A DNA stretch of 32,550 nt, from positions 1 through 32,550 of the forward strand of contig CAUZFM010000019.1 in assembly GCA_963579235.1 (NCBI GenBank), given 5' to 3'. Both the position numbers and the translations under genes were made by a program. Below are positions 32,529 to 32,550 of this stretch, in pieces; the first letter of the stretch is position 1; each line of letters opens with the position of its first letter. The DNA is from UBA1149 sp963579235 (lineage in GTDB: Bacteria; Desulfobacterota; Binatia; UBA1149). Below the pieces are notes generated by a model. The model was not told where the DNA came from and searched no databases. It worked only from the letters and a program-made list of their open reading frames with translations.

Positions 32529-32550
32529 CAGCTTCCCCGGGCGCTAGACG

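Overview
The window is a GC-rich bacterial chromosome segment packed with long co-directional genes, many overlapping by 4-10 bases and many using GTG or TTG starts. The gene mix suggests a Gram-negative, probably aerobic or facultative bacterium of the old Deltaproteobacteria sphere (Myxococcota, Desulfobacterota, Binatota or a relative). The clues are two divergent complex I gene sets side by side, a Lys-rich histone H1-like tail, a MurNAc-salvage triad and DUF6502/DUF5666-type genes. The taxon is an inference; there is no rRNA or tRNA here to test it.

Left part (1-6.2 kb): the 3' end of a histone H1-like gene with a strong intrinsic terminator, an SCP-2 sterol-carrier-like gene, and a minus-strand cysH of the iron-sulfur APS-reductase type. 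Divergent from cysH is a tightly coupled operon, anmK - amgK - murU - patatin-like hydrolase. The first three form a complete route from anhydro-MurNAc to UDP-MurNAc that bypasses de novo MurA/MurB synthesis.

Middle and right (6.3-29.4 kb): two NADH:quinone oxidoreductase (complex I) gene sets flank a three-gene BtuFCD/FecBCD-type metal-chelate (vitamin B12, heme or siderophore) ABC importer. Set 1 (6.3-15.8 kb) is nuoA-C-D-E-H-J-K-L-M-N. It lacks nuoB, nuoF, nuoG and nuoI although its genes overlap head to tail. Set 2 (19.0-29.4 kb) is nuoA-B-C-D-H-I-J-K-L-M-N, the 11-subunit arrangement without the NADH-dehydrogenase module (E, F, G). Each set has a full membrane arm with the expected proton-channel Glu and Lys residues. 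NuoE occurs only in set 1, NuoB and NuoI only in set 2, and NuoF and NuoG in neither. Set 1 therefore cannot build a quinone-reducing Fe-S chain from its own genes. Subunits must be shared between the sets, supplied from elsewhere, or replaced by another input module.

Right end (29.5-32.55 kb): a two-gene minus-strand operon (HTH protein resembling DUF6502, then an exported DUF5666-like beta-rich protein) diverges from a secreted protein with 26 cysteines after its signal peptide. Those cysteines fall into two spacing-matched modules of CX3C pairs. The shared upstream region is AT-rich and holds three inverted repeats; one overlaps the predicted -10 of the Cys-rich gene. This divergon is the least explained part of the window, and the split complex I pair is the most unusual metabolic feature. 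No insertion sequence, CRISPR array, phage gene, tRNA or rRNA was recognised.
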